A stretch of 64,000 nucleotides of DNA from Penelope pileata (taxonomy: Eukaryota; Chordata; Aves; Galliformes; Cracidae), in assembly GCA_013396635.1 (NCBI GenBank), contig WBMW01005920.1:174118-238117 (forward strand), read 5' to 3'. Positions 23,791 to 37,100 of the stretch are shown here, in pieces. The notes below the pieces were generated by a model. The model was not told where the DNA came from and did not search any database. It saw only the letters and a list, made by a program, of their open reading frames with translations. The first letter of the stretch is position 1. The number at the start of each line of letters is the position of its first letter. The position numbers and the translations under genes are program-made.

Positions 23791-24947
23791 TTTGGCTAAC
23801 ATCAATCTTCCTTAATACCACGGGGACAACGCTATGGCAGTGGAACAAGAAGTATTGGTGAGTTTAGAAATAATTTTATCCTCAGTGGGAAAAAGAATAG
23901 GAAAAATAAAAGAAGGAAGAAAATGACACTTAGACATCTCAATGTACCTTTCATTCAGATCCTTTGACATAAAAATACTTTTGCTTGTTATCCTCCCAGT
24001 CTCTGCTGCCAAGGCTTCTCCAAGAAAGGCATTTTCCAACAGAACCCCTGGGAATCAAGCAGAAGTGCATGTGATTAAGTGCTGATTAAAGCATCATGAT
24101 GGAGATTTTTATTCTATATCAGGATGTTTTTGAAAAAAATGCTGACTGTATGTTAACTCAAGATAAAACTTAAGAGCTGGTAAATTAGTCTTAGAAGGGC
24201 AAAGAGCGTACACACAATAAGTGCGACTGGGAAGAAATTTTTGTGAATGGAAAAGCTACATTCCCTTTAGAAGCTAGATCTGGAACTTTTAATAAAATGT
24301 CAAGATGTTTTTATGAAGATTTCATATGACACATTTTATCAAACAGCTATGTCATAAAAGCTGAGAAAGACAGTGGCTGGACAAGTTCACTACACCCATG
24401 GCGGTAAAACTATAATGTTTTTCACATAAACTTGTCGATCAAAACTTATTCTGTTTCCCTTTGCACAGGGCACCTCTGTCTGCCTAAGCTTAACATTTTT
24501 TTTCTACCATTGCACTGATTTGTGGGCTTCACACATCTCCAAAGATGGATGTAATACAGTTCTACAGATACTGCTTCTTTTATTGGTTTTACTTGCTGTG
24601 TTCCATCTTATGGCTTTTCATCCTTTTCCCTCAGGCCAAATGTACGTAGTAGGTGGAGAAGGACTACTCAAACACATTTAAACCTGGAATAATTCACCTT
24701 CCTGCTCATGTTAGTTACTTTAAAAGAGCTGGATTTCTTTAGTCAAGGCAGTTAAGAAAAAGCTAACTAGTTTAAAACCAGCTTAGAAGCTGTTGAAACT
24801 ATGCAGATTTACACCACCTGTCCCAAGCAGCTAGACCTTTTTTCACTATTCTGGTTTTTGTTTGTATTGCAAACAAAGCATCTTTTCTTTTTTTTTCAGG
24901 GAAAGGTATCCTAGATACTTTAGTATGCATTTAAGAGTGCCACAGAT
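23791..24947. other. Unique intergenic DNA
   Basis: No element or gene is recognised. Confidence 0.55.
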
Positions 24948-26010
24948 ATCATAGAATCATAGAATCATAGAATGGTTCAGGTTGGAAGGGACCTTAGAGA
25001 TCATCTTGTTCCAACCCCCCTGCCATGGGCAAGGACACCTCCCACCAGACCAGGTTGCCCAAAGCCCCATCCAGCCTGGCTTTGAATACTTCCAGGGAGG
25101 GGGCATCAACGACTTCTCTGGGCAACCTGTTCCAGTGTCTCACCACCCTCACACTGAAGAATTTCTTCCTTATATCTAGTCTAAATCTACCCTCTTCCAG
25201 TTTACAACCATTACCCCTTGTCCTGTCATTATCTATCCTTGTAAAAAGCCCCTCCCCAGCTTTCCTGTAGGCCCCCTTCAGGTACTGGAAGGCTGCTATC
25301 AGGTCTGCCCACAGCCTTCTCTTCTCCAGGCTGAAGAGTCCTAACTCTCTCAGCCTGTCCTCGTAGGGGAGGTGCTCCAGCCCTCTGATCATCCTCGTGG
25401 CCCTCCTCTGGACCCGCTCCAACAGCTCCACATCCTTCTTGTGTTGGGGGCCCCAGAACTGGACACAATACTCCAGGTGAGGTCTCACGAGAGCAGAGTA
25501 GAGGGGCAGAATCACCTCCCTCGACCTGCTGGCCACGCTTCTCTTGATGCAGCCCAGGATGCGGTTGGCCTTCTGGGCTGCAAGCGCACACTGCCGGCTC
25601 ATGTTGAGTTTCTCATCAACACACACCCCCAAGTCCCTCTCCTCAGGGCTACTCTCAAGCCATTCTCCGCCCAGCCTGTATGTGTACTTGGGATTGCTCC
25701 GACCCAGGTGCAGGACCTTGCACTTGGCTTTGTTGAACTTCATGAGGTTGGCATGGGCCCACCTCTCAAGCCTGTCCAGGTCCCTCTGGATGGCATCCCT
25801 TCCCTCTGGCGTGTCGACTGCACCACACAGCTTGGCATCATCTGCAAACTTGCTGAGGGTGCATTCGATCCCACTGTCCATGTCACCGACAAAGATGTTA
25901 AACAGCACTGGTCCCAGTACCGATCCCTGAGGAACACCACTCATCACTGGTCTCCATTCAGACATTGAGCCATTGACTGCAACTCTCTGAGTGCAGCTGT
26001 CCAGCCAGTT
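24948..26010 (-). mobile_element. CR1 LINE, 5'-truncated, young copy
   Basis: The plus strand starts with three ATCATAGA-type units and TGGTTCAGGTTGGAAGGGAC, the reverse complement of a CR1 3' tail. It continues through the 3' UTR into the C-terminal two-thirds of the reverse transcriptase, and matching stops at about 26010 in the middle of the RT domain. Length is about 1.06 kb against roughly 4.5 kb for a full element. The open frame shows no stop or frameshift, so insertion was recent relative to the other CR1 copies here. Without the 5' promoter, ORF1 and endonuclease it cannot move alone. Confidence 0.97.
24994..25965 (-). pseudogene. CR1 ORF2 fragment: reverse transcriptase C-terminal part
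   Basis: A 323-codon frame without interruption. It starts inside the RT domain with the GVPQGSVLGPVLFNIFVGDM block, carries the catalytic FADD motif (about residue 40), then the thumb and C-terminal regions (NLMKFNKAKCKVLHLG, LYSALVRPHLEYCVQFWG, RRATRMIRGLEHLPYEDRLR) and ends in LEQDDL. The same frame continues upstream of the first methionine to about 26008, so the apparent start is only an internal Met of a truncated ORF2. The full family protein also has an N-terminal endonuclease and the first half of the RT, which are absent. No host function is expected. In the complementary strand, frames of up to 198 codons are shadows. Confidence 0.93.
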
Positions 26011-28635
26011 GGATGGCCATATTAAGCCATATTAAACACATAACAGTCCATGAGATACTTGATGACAAATCTTATTCCCTTCTCTTCATGCAGATATGGA
26101 TACAAGAACGGAAATGGAACTACGAGTGTGTTACTAAGTTCTGTACAGCTATGGTGAAAAAAACAGCTGATTTATGGACAAGTAACTTTAGCTCAAACTT
26201 ATACGGTTAGCTCAAAGTTATATGGTTACTGCTCATTAAAAATAGGTATTCATTTTTTTTTTTTTACTTATTTTGTCATGCATCAACAACCAACAAGTGT
26301 ACTCAAGGGCAAAAAGAAGCAAGTAAACTCACATTTGAGTAACAGAATTTACCTCCTTCTTGGCCAGTCCAAAACCGACAACAGAAAATTTTATCTGTTT
26401 TTAAAATTTCCCTGAATATTAAACAGAAAATCCAAACCTAAAGACATATTGTCAAGTGTTCTCTCTTTCCTTCAAAATCCAGCAAATTTAGTTCTAATTG
26501 ATCACGATGCAGAAAGATGCAACGGCGATGAGTCAGGCAGCTTAGAAAATGTCCTAAGGAGTGTTTGGTCTGTATTCTAAGTGTTACACCACCTGTAGGA
26601 GGAAGAACAAAAAAGAAAACAGTGGTAATGACAACTGACAGGAAGATGCAGAGTGGGATTTGCAGCTTGTTCCTAACGTTGTTGTAGGAGATGGTAGCTC
26701 TGTTAGGAAGTCTAAATGTCCAGCCCAGAGGCAGACCATATAAATACACCTTTTGTTGCTTTTTATCTGGATCACCTGTTGTCTGCCCTCTTCATTTGGT
26801 CTATATGAAGATTATTGACTTCATTGTAGGAGTAGAAAACAGTACCTGGTAAAAAAGGAGTAAAAAGAAAAGGAAGAGTCTTAGAGGAAATTGATGTTTT
26901 TCAAGGAGTGCTTGTTAGACCTCTCTAAAGTCTTTAAGAGAATCTGCCTTGAGTCCTGTGACAATCCACTAGACTAGTTTTGCTAAAATTGCCTCGTCAT
27001 ATCACATTGTAAGACTAAATTTACCGTACATCCCAATCTATTGATCTGTTATGATTATTTTTTGGTCAGTTTTCTTGAACAAGGCTGCTAAAATCCCACA
27101 AGAGTTCTGTGATTTATTTCATATGTGCTACCCAGTGAATCAATTCACTTAAACACAAGCATTATTGCTTGGTTTTATAATGGGCGTTACAGCAAAAGAA
27201 AATGCAATATGAGATGGAGAAGACTCCTAAGATGAGAGGTGAGGGATCCTCATGGAATTACCACAAAACCTTTTAGATTTAGAGGTGTGGTGGGTGTCTA
27301 TTAGCAGCTCCAGCCATAGGCAGTAAAGAAGCTGTATATCACTCACCCATGAGAATCTCTGTGTCTAAAGAGCTCACCTCAAGTTTAATGGCCAGTAAAG
27401 ACAGCGTACTGAACAGATTGTTTTTTCTTTTTTGTATTTTACGGAATTGGATCTGGACACTAATAAATATGTTTTGATTTCAAAGGTTCAGACCCAGCAG
27501 AACAGTAATATCAGCTTGAAAGCCTAAGTGACCAAGTAAATGTAGCTCTCTTGTGAACACAGTTGTCTGTAGTTGCACTGAATGTACTAAAAACCTATTA
27601 TTTCCCACGGTAAGACGCAATAGCAACATTGTGGTCTCAATACTGTGTAATCCAAGAGTAATAACTTAGATTGTTTTAGTTTATTGAACACACAAAAAAT
27701 GTGCAACCCAGAGGCTAAAACGTATGGTTTAACAGAATAAAAATGCTGAAGGTATGAAACAAGGGTGAACAAAGCGCTTGAAAAAAGGTCTTCTTCTGTA
27801 AACAGGAGTCAATAAACTAGCCAAGGGCTGGTGGATACTAAAGAATAGGTAGATAAGCTTTTTTGTTGTTGTTGTTCTGGCATATTTCACCTGCTAGATA
27901 TATTCCCAAGACAAAAATCCTATACATTTTCTAGAAAAGAAATGAGCTACTTTCTTAGAAACATCAGTTAACATTTAGTGTTGCATCCTCTTGTGAAAAA
28001 AGTGCACTTGTCTGTGTTTAGACAAGGAAGGTCCTGATCTACTCTGCAATGAAATATTCCTATACTTTAGCACATATGGTCCAATTATTCAGATTTAATT
28101 AACTGTTCATTTCCAAAAGGAAAACTCATGTAACCTTTGCATCGGGAGAATATTCATACTGTAATCCATCAGTACCCTTGTAAATCACTAAAGAGTAATG
28201 ATCATTTCCACAATAAGCAGACTTGTACAGGGTGGAAATTAAATGTCTTGATAAACCTAATTCAGACTCCAAAAGAGCTAATAGACTGAATCCCACTGAT
28301 CTAAACTCTCTGAATTCCTTACCAGACATTTGGGAATTCTTTAGACAGCCTAAATACTGGACAGATTGCTCTCCTTTGTGTTTCCAACTGGCTTCACACA
28401 AGCGCCTTTCTGTTCAGTACTGGATTTTGACCACTCAAGCCTATCATCAGAAACACCTGGATTACTCTGCTAATAAGGCAAAGAAAATTGAGTAGAACTT
28501 GGCTCAGTGTGTGTACTCCTGTGAAGATAAATAATAATAATAAAATCTTTAAAAAGAAAAGTGCAGTCATCTCCATGAGAAAGAACAAGAGAAGGATCTT
28601 TGCACAGCAGCTACCTTGAGCTAGCTTTCAATATA
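26011..28635. other. Unique intergenic DNA
   Basis: No genes or repeats are recognised. A short open segment at 26013-26210 follows CTTCTCTTCATGCAG, which resembles a splice acceptor, but its translation matches nothing I know. A short (TTG)n run lies near 27862-27875. Confidence 0.5.
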
Positions 28636-29187
28636 TGTAGGTCTCTCCAAAAGTAATGCCTCCTATTTATTTCCATGGAAACTACAACAGATAGAAAGAG
28701 CACAAGAACACAATTTGGTAGAGCAAATTCTCAGCTACAAAACATTCTTTTTCAACATAGTCACCACCATTAGTGATGCATTTTCACCAACAAGAGCCTG
28801 TATGCCACACTTGCAACAATCTGTACCAGCAGAGGTTATCCACTGTTGCTGTCACCACTGCTGAAATGCACCACCCACTGCCTCACTGTGCTCACATCCA
28901 CTGTTCAGTCTCCATAAATGTTCAGCAAGTGTCAATGAATGTCAGTGGGTTCAAATTTTTTCTTTATGGAGGAATGCAGTTCCACGCCTTTCCTTCATCC
29001 ACACTTCCATGCCGGATGCCATTTGGTCAGACTGCCTCTCTGCTGCCATCTGTCGCATGGCAACAATGTGGAATGGAATGTTGGTCGGAAGGTTCACCCT
29101 CTGCTGCTATACCACCAACACCCACCTCTGACATTGTGGGCCAACAGAATAAAATAGGAGGCATTATTCTCAATGCACCCCTCACAG
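28636..29187 (-). mobile_element. Galluhop-type mariner, internally deleted
   Basis: The left end TAGGTCTCTCCAAAAGTAAT followed by GCCTCCTATTTATT, and the right end with AATAGGAGGCATTATT, are the inverted termini of the avian mariner Galluhop. The right terminus has decayed in its outer half. The minus strand still encodes a mariner helix-turn-helix stretch (DVSTVRQWVVHFSSGDSNSG, from 28839-28898), and near the left end a transposase C-terminal trace (ENASLMVVTMLKKNVL). The DDD/D catalytic middle is missing, and the total of about 550 bp compares with roughly 1.2-1.3 kb for a full mariner, so this is a non-autonomous relic. The open frames across it carry no intact transposase. Confidence 0.88.
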
Positions 29188-30167
29188 CTGCTGTAAATAA
29201 AGCTATTATATCTACATAAATCTTTATTTTTACAGGAAGATGATTGTTTCCCACATTAGATTTGTCACTGGGACATGACATCCTTTCCTTATTTGAGCAT
29301 TCCACAGTAAGTCTTTATTCACACCAACTGATGCATGACACCAGACATTATATTAGACAGCACAAAATGAAAACATTTTCGCACAAAAGCATCAAAAGTA
29401 CTAAAATTAAAAAAAACCCCAGACCTTAAAAGGCAGGATTTAACGCAGTCATAAAACTAACAGATTATGACAAAGAAAGAAAAAAAATAACGTTACTACA
29501 TTTTTTCTCTGCTTTAGTTGATATATAAAGGGGCAACGTAGTTCAAAGATTCAGCTAGCAGTAACAGAACAGACGTTTCAGTTTCTGTTTGAACAGATTG
29601 TGTTCTAAAATATGGACAAAAATAATATTTCTCTCACCTATGACATTTTTACTACCGTAAATTAAAACAAAATGAGCTTAGTTTAGCTCTCTACCCAGTT
29701 TTACTCTTTGTTGCTTACTATATGCCTATCTGATAGTTTTGACAGCAAATTATGGATTTTTTTTCTATTACAGAGGGTATTTTAACAACATTCAGAATCC
29801 AGCTCTGCCCTGCACGTCCTGTATACACATGGTTCCTGTTCTGATGCTACTCTTTTGACTGAACTTTTTGGAGCCACAGACCCCATGGTATTCAGTGGTT
29901 TGGCCACCAATCTAAGTAATCCAGCCACTTAACCCAAGATTCTTACTGTCACTGGCTCAAACTGTGTGAGTGACTCTTCCAACTCTTTGGTCTTTTGTCC
30001 TAGTGATCTGTCTACATTGAAGGCGTCAGCACCATACTCCTTGTACCTTGGGAAGAGCCAGGGTGGAATCTGTAAAGTCCCAAAGTGCATGTATTACACA
30101 CCTGGCATGACAAGCTGAAAGTAGAAAAATAGACAAAATCCATGGGTAATGCTCTTCTGTGCCATGC
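29188..30167. other. Unique intergenic DNA
   Basis: Nothing is recognised. Confidence 0.55.
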
Positions 30168-30360
30168 CCATTCCCTTCCCTTGCCTTGCCTTCCCTTGCC
30201 TTCCCTCTGCCTTGCCTTGCCTTCCCTTTCCTTCCCTCTGCCTTCCCTTCCCTTGCCTTCCCTCTGCCTTCCCTCTGCCTTTCCTTGCCTTCCCTTCCCT
30301 TCCCTTCCCTCTGTCTTCCCTTCCCTCTGCCTTCCCTCTGCCTTCCCTCTGTCTTTTTCC
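30168..30360. repeat. Pyrimidine-rich minisatellite (CCTTCCCTCTG / CCTTG units)
   Basis: The plus strand is almost all C and T with an occasional G. It is built from repeated CTTCCCT, CCTTGCCTTG and the 11-mer CCTTCCCTCTG. Because stop codons cannot form, three plus frames and two minus frames stay open across it and would give meaningless Pro/Leu/Ser- or Gly/Lys/Arg-rich peptides. The strand asymmetry makes triplex or slippage structures possible. Confidence 0.95.
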
Positions 30361-33300
30361 ACTATAAATACACACCATCTTCAACTGAAATGATAAGGTG
30401 ATTCAGACTACAATTCAGGAATTATAACCTTTATATGGTAGTATTCCTCAGACACCCTCCATCCTTTTCCAAATGAATAATTGGTTTATTTTAACACTGG
30501 TAAATAATTACTTATTTAAAATGAGCTATGTCATAAGGTGTGGCAAAAATTGATCCACATAAGAGGTTGTATTCTTGAAAGTCTCTCCTGAGCACTGCAC
30601 TTTCAGCAATCGAACAGTAAAGGTAGAGGTAAATTTATCTCATGTGGCTCTTTGCATTTGTTCAAAACACTGTGAAATAGAATTTGAGTTTTTTGTTCTA
30701 TTTTGGCTACATTTTGCAAAGTCAAATATAATCAATAAAATTTTTGCTGTTGTCATTTCAAGTAAAAGTACATTTTTCAGTATAAAATAAAATCTCTTCA
30801 AAAGGCTAAGCCATTTTCACTTAAAAAAGTGATACTTGCCAGAGCTTTCTAAAACTTCTGAAGATGTCGTAATAGTTTTAAAGTTTAATATAAATTATAC
30901 ATTGAGATGCAAAGTTCAGTCACAGCTTTATATGTATATATATCATTTCACCATAAGGCAACAAGAAGACTTAGAGTAATTGCATAGCAGAGGTGGTTAT
31001 TAAGAGTGTTCTTATCTTGTCAATCCTTATTCAAAATAATTCCTTTCTTTCTGGGTAGACATATGCATTTCATACTGTTTATTTCTCAGGGATAGTAATC
31101 ACCAAAGAAATCTCATTGCTTTTAAGGAAAGATAGGGGAGATTAGAGAAAGAGTAACAACAGAAAGATGCACTTGCTGTGCTCTGGTTGATAACATAATC
31201 TGAACAAGAACTGTGCGTATTCATTAAGTCAAACAAATAAGGCTTATTTTTGTCACGGTATCACAATGCCATCAAACACAGATAAACAAGAACTCCCTTA
31301 ACTGTACTTGTATCCTTTCCAGTTTGTTTACCATAAGAATCTGTCCTAAAAATCTTGAGTCAAAACATCTCCTATGCATTTCTCTTGTTGTGAACATCTG
31401 GAGTATGTAGGCGTGATGCATTTTAGAAAGTGTAGACAATAAGGAGATCTCTCTCCTCAATGCCTGAAGATTCTCCTTCTAAATTCTGTAAAGTTATACA
31501 ATTGCAAAATACTGTTTGTTATAATCTTTTGTTCTAGTAGACAAGGGACACAAAGAGGCACAAGCATTTCAAGATGAACTGAGTAAGATTGAAATCAGTA
31601 TTTTTTTTCTCTTCACATATTTTAGGAAAAAACCTTGCCATAATGATGGAGAATGACTGTATGTACTTTTAACCAAGAACTACAGATTATTTTCTCTAAA
31701 CATTCTTCAAAAGAATAGTCTTGTCCTCCAACACTGCTTTAGCACATTGACTCATTTTCTTGGAACATATGAGCTTCAGAGTGAAAAATCTATTTTTCAT
31801 TAAGTTCTGTGACTAATTGGGGTTTTTCCCATTTTTAATACAAAATTTGATACTTTTAGTGGGGGCTCCACTTCTGTTGGCTGTCTCCTATTTACTAGAA
31901 TCTCAACCAGCTGTGAATAGTCCGTATAAACTGGGTGAATCAAATATAAAAAGTTAAGCCAATTTAATTACATCTGAAGTCAGGTTATGTGGTAAGTTAA
32001 TTATGAATATTTATTATGAAAATATTATCAGTGGCATCTTTGATTGACACCAGTATTATCACTTTAAATTAGCTACAGCCTGGATGAGGACAAAGTAACT
32101 ATAACTCTCATCAGATCTATAACATGACAGTGGGTCACTTGAACGCTAATTAGGAAATGAAAATAAATAGTGGTCTAATATAAATTGAGTCCAAACAATG
32201 AAAGAAAAAATAGCCTAGCAATAGACCTGTCAAACAGATGACAAAATATTGCTTGATATGGCTGTAGTTTGAGATAAAATCAAATCAACCACAAAACAAT
32301 AGGAAGTCTGAGATGGAGTTTATCCCCTCAGACTGAAGTATTGATTGCATTAGCTATACAAAGCAATCCTTTGAGGGAGGGGAGAGAAAGATAACGCTCT
32401 ATAGTATATGAATGAGTGATTGAAACATAAATGAATATGAGCAGCAAATGAATTCCTGAAAAGGGCAGACTAAAAACATATGGAAATTTCCACAATAAAA
32501 GCTCTGCCATCCGTTTTTCAGACCACGCTAAACAGTGGAACAACCCCTTTTTAGACATAAAGATGTTCCTGAATCACAAAAACACAAAAAATAATCTAGT
32601 TATTAATCCTGAATCCCTTGTTATTCTTCTGTTTGCTCATTGTGTTGAAGAAAGCTTTAGCACTTTATGTGACAGTACAATGAAAGTGCAAATGAAGCCT
32701 GCAGGAAATCTCATGGACTTTCCCCAATTTAGCTTATGCATTTCATAAGCTTCCATCCGCTTCCAGTTAGTGAAAATGCTATAACTTGCTTTTAATTATG
32801 CCTTTGAAAAGCTTTGATTGTGAATTTCTGAGTGAGTTTACCTATTGCAGTTTCCTTTCCCTGTTGTCTGTCTACTTCACAAAGTAGGTTTGAAATAGCG
32901 TACACTTCTTCCTCTGGAAATGACACTTAAAAACAAGGACAGTATACTTAAGATAGCAGGGAAATAATGATGTAAACATATTTCCCTAATATTTCTTATT
33001 TGTTTCAGACAAACTTCCTGTGAGAATTTATCTGTACAGCACTCTTAAGTTTTTGCTGGAGAGTTCATTGCCTGTTAGTTCAGGAACTGTATTTAGACAG
33101 CAATTGTGTTGTATTAGTAGTTACAAATCTACTAGTGCTGATGACTAGTGGAGCTCTGCACAGCTGTGATTTGGGCTATTGGCACTTTTTTTGGAAAAGT
33201 TACACAGTTACTATGGTTGTTTATAGAGTTAATGAATGCATTTTTTCCTGTAACAAACTGCTCATTCGTCCTTCTAGCTAAACTGGTCAAGGATTTTTCT

Positions 33301-33865
33301 GTTGCTGGGGCATATTAGACCAAGAAAATCTCATGAAAAGGCCACAGAAATATAATGTGTATTGACAGCAGGTATACTAATTGCAAAGTGTATTTATATA
33401 ATGAATGTTACACACAAACCATGTGGTTAGTAATCAAAAAACTCTTACGATACTGTAACGAAAAGCTTTCACAAACCTAGATGAAACATCACCTACCTTA
33501 ACTAGAATCTGAGTAACATCTGGATTAGCGTACATGGAAACTTAGTGCCTTGAGGATTTGCGTTGATGATGACATTGCCTTCACATTAGTATTACTTTTG
33601 TACCACGACCAATGTGCAATTTCAATAGCATCACACAGAGACTTTGAATTAAGGCAAGCTGTAAACTTTTCAGAACCCTATGCACGTGTTTTAGAGACAT
33701 TTATGCCTGCAGAAAAGCTTCCATATTTATTTCCCTAGTAATCCACTTAAGTAATAGCATTCAAGAAGCTAAGAAGCATGATCGTCTTTAACAACTAAAT
33801 CTGGAAGTGCTTAGTCAGTTATTCAGACTGTAAGTTCAAAATATCCTTCTTACCAGTTCCCAGGA
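30361..33865. other. Unique AT-rich intergenic DNA
   Basis: No repeats, RNA genes or coding regions are recognised. A 62-codon plus frame at 33550-33738 has no recognisable domain. Confidence 0.55.
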
Positions 33866-34168
33866 GGGAGCTTATAAAAAAGATGGAGACTAATTTGTTA
33901 CACAATCTGATAGTGATAGGACAAGGGGCAAGAGTTTTAAACTAAAAGAGGGGAGATTTAATTTAGATATTTGGAAGAAATTCTTTGTTATCGAGGTGGT
34001 GTGACAGCAGAACAGGCTGCCCAGAGGAGCTGTGGATGCCCCATCCCTGGAGGTGCTCAAGGCCAGGCTGGATGGGACCCTGGGCAGCCTGGGTGGCACT
34101 GCCCATGGCAGAGGGTTGGAGATGGATGGGCTTTAAGGTCCCTTCCAACCCAACACATTCTGTGATTC
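33866..34168 (+). mobile_element. CR1 LINE 3' end, older subfamily
   Basis: GTGATAGGACAAGGGGCAAG, GGGAGATTTAATTTAGATAT, GCTGTGGATGCCCCATCCC and GGTGCTCAAGGCCAGGCTGG are ORF2 C-terminal and 3' UTR landmarks of CR1. The element closes with AAGGTCCCTTCCAACCCAAC and ATTCTGTGATTC. Unlike the copy at 1.5 kb, the frame is broken by indels. It is 5' truncated at about 33866. Confidence 0.93.
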
Positions 34169-37100
34169 ACAAATCAACAAACTTGTGCAAGTGCCCTTTG
34201 GTGAACGTGTCTGTAGAGTATCTGACAGACTTAACATGTTTTTTACTGCATTATTTGAGAATTACTGTTATGATTCAAATCTACAGCTCTTCGCTATCTC
34301 TCTGCCTCCTACCCACACAGAAAACTAGCACTTCTCTGGTCATCTCTTCCAACTCTCTGCTATCTGTCTGGCATATCCGCTATGCCATCTTTTCCAACCA
34401 GATAGAGTATTGCTACATCTCTTTTGCCGGCTGCATTTAGCTGTAACACTTTGCTCTCTGCCTTCCCAAGGCTGTGATTTGATCAAGCAGTAATCATGCA
34501 CATTTGCCCTTTCCTCACCTTTGGATTCCTGGCCCTTCCCAGCCCAACTGGCTGACCATGCTGACCATCACCCTCCATCCCTGTTCTTAATTGCTGCTTA
34601 GGTCCTGGCACTGCCTTCCTGTATCTCCATCCAACAGCCTGCTCTTCTCTGGCCTCTGGGGCTTTCAAGATTCTCATCTTTTGCTCTTTTTCCTGCTGCT
34701 GAAGAGAATCTGCCTCTGGCTATTTTTATTCACTGTTCCTTCTCATGCATTACTTCTTTTAGGAGAAGTCCAAGCAGATTAGAAGTGGGAGCAAATAAAT
34801 AACTTGTCAGTGATCTCTCAGTGTTGATCACTTTGCTTTAGTACTCACATACCATTGACAGAGACTGAAAAAAGGCAATCAAAATGTATCCTGCTTTTCC
34901 AGCTGTTGGTGCCAGTAACACTGAGATTTTTTCCTAGGAACAAACAGGCCCTCCACTCACATTCTCTAGCAAACAGACCAAACTCATTTATGCAGAGACA
35001 ACATCTCCTGATGACCTAAGGTTGGCATCAAGAACAGCAACAATTGTGTTTTAAAGAGTCCTAAGGGAGGAATAATGTGCCAGAATGCGTGGAATAATTA
35101 TCTCTAAGAACCTATCACTAAAGGTGCAGCAGAATGGTTTTCATGCAAAGCATGCACAGAGTTTCAAATGTCAGATAAGTGAGCTACTGTTTCACCTCTC
35201 ACTTACATCTGCTACCCTTTAATTTAAGCACTAAAATGAAGGAGATGATGCACATATTTGCTGGAGTCATGGTTTGTAAAACTCCGCCCCAGCCTAGTGG
35301 CACTGCAATGATATGCTTTTTAGCACATGTGTAGTAACAGCTTGAACACTGCTTATGTTGATGCAAAAGTGAAGAAAAACAAATGAAATAAATGATAAAT
35401 GTGCAATTTAAAGAGGTTAGATTTCAGGATGTATGCTGCACTATCTGGACTAGAACATGTGCTCTGAGGAGAAAGGTGGTGACAGCCATAAGTTTAATGG
35501 AGTCCTGTCCTGCTCCTGGGCAACACAGTAGGTGAAGGGGAATGCAGTGAATATACAGTTAATTTTCTGTCTGAAGGAGGAACCGTGGCAAAGGAGTGAA
35601 AAGTACAAAAGCTGCACAGAAATCCTCTGCCTGACACTGGCCTCTGCTGCAGGCTAGAAATATTCTCCACTATTTCAAAAGGCTTGTTATTCCTCTTGCA
35701 CTCCAGCCTGCCGTTCTTAAGCACACAGAACCAATATTGCGCTGAGTGCACTCAGCAGGAGGAAGAACCAAGGAAAATAGATTGACTGTAGCAGTCCTTC
35801 TCCTCTCTGCCCAAATCCACTCTTTTCAGTGCTTGAAGCGGTGGCACATCACTTGTGTTACAGGTACCACTTAGGGAGCTGGCTTGTTTAAGAAGATGCC
35901 AGCGGAACAAAATGTGAAAACCGATACTCTGTTACCTGGAAAAGGATGAAATAGTGCTGTGGTGGGGAATGTGTGAGTTAAACTGTGTAAGAAGTAGTTT
36001 AAATAACAAAAAGTTGTCAGTTTCTGTAAGGCAACGTGTTCAGCAAACTGATTTCAGGTGTGTTAATGCAGGACAGATTTTAGTTCCAAAAGGGCAATGC
36101 AAAGTCGGGCTCATTTTAAAATCTTACTTTAAAGTAATCTTGAGAAAACTTCAGTGAGCTGTATTTTGATATTCCTACATGAAGAAAAATAATGACCTAT
36201 TTTATGCAAATTGCTGTTTAAATCTATGGATATGCTGGTGGGGTAAGTTGCTGCAAACTTGAGTGATGGTTTAGAATTAGGCTTGCTGAGTGCAGCTTTG
36301 CTCTTAAAATAGTGTTGCTGAGGGGACAGAAATCTTTGGGCAGAGGAAGTAAGGTGGAAAGATCAGTTTTAGGAGTTTTGTCTTTCAGCAGCTCTAAAGA
36401 ACAAAGCTTTGAATAAAATTAAATCTTCTCTAGACAAAAATGTGGCCAGGATATCCCATACGACTGGGGGATTTTGAAAGACTACATTTGCAGCACTTTG
36501 ACTTCTTTTTTAAATAAATAAGCAGGCAAACAAACAAAAAATATTTTCACTGTATGTTTGGGTCATTAACTTACTGGACTGCGCAAGCCATATTTGCAGA
36601 AATTAGGTTATTTGTTGGACTAGTCCTGATGCAGATTTCATTTCAGATGGCATAAATCAAAAGAGGTGCACAGAATCTGGAGAAGCCATGTCAGACTAGA
36701 AGACTGTTAGCCTTAAAATTTACATGGTGTAGTTGTGAACTGGCGCCACTTGTTGACATTTAAGGATGGAACTGATAGAAATCATTGATGGAGCAGTTCT
36801 ATGGGGGGTCAGCTACCATATTGCAGAAAACAGTTGAATTTTTTTTCAAGAAAATTTCAGAAAATGGATTTGAAACTTTTTAAAAAAAAATGTCACAATT
36901 TGCTATGCAAGGTCATTTTCCTGATCCTCTAATAATGAGACTATATTACACTATACCACAGAGCGCTGTTGTGGTAAAGTTCCTGGTTACACGAGCTCCC
37001 TCTCTTGTAAGACAATGTCAGAATTAGGAAAGTGTGCTTGTATTTGATTCGTTTAGAAGTTCAAATAAGCACATTACATCAGTCTTGGCATTATTTAACA

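Noticed and set aside
25229..25968. Plus- and minus-strand frames of 66-198 codons overlapping the CR1
   Set aside because: They are shadow frames of the CR1 ORF2 on the minus strand. The real frame carries the FADD and RT motifs.
26013..26210. Possible exon after an acceptor-like CTTCTCTTCATGCAG
   Set aside because: The short translation matches no family, there is no donor or neighbouring exon, and the polypyrimidine tract is weak.
30012..30401. Several overlapping open frames of 72-116 codons on both strands
   Set aside because: They exist only because the pyrimidine minisatellite cannot form stop codons. The peptides are pure repeats of the DNA unit.
33550..33738. 62-codon frame that reads like a soluble protein
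   Set aside because: There is no recognised motif, no codon or splice support, and the length is within chance expectation for AT-rich DNA.
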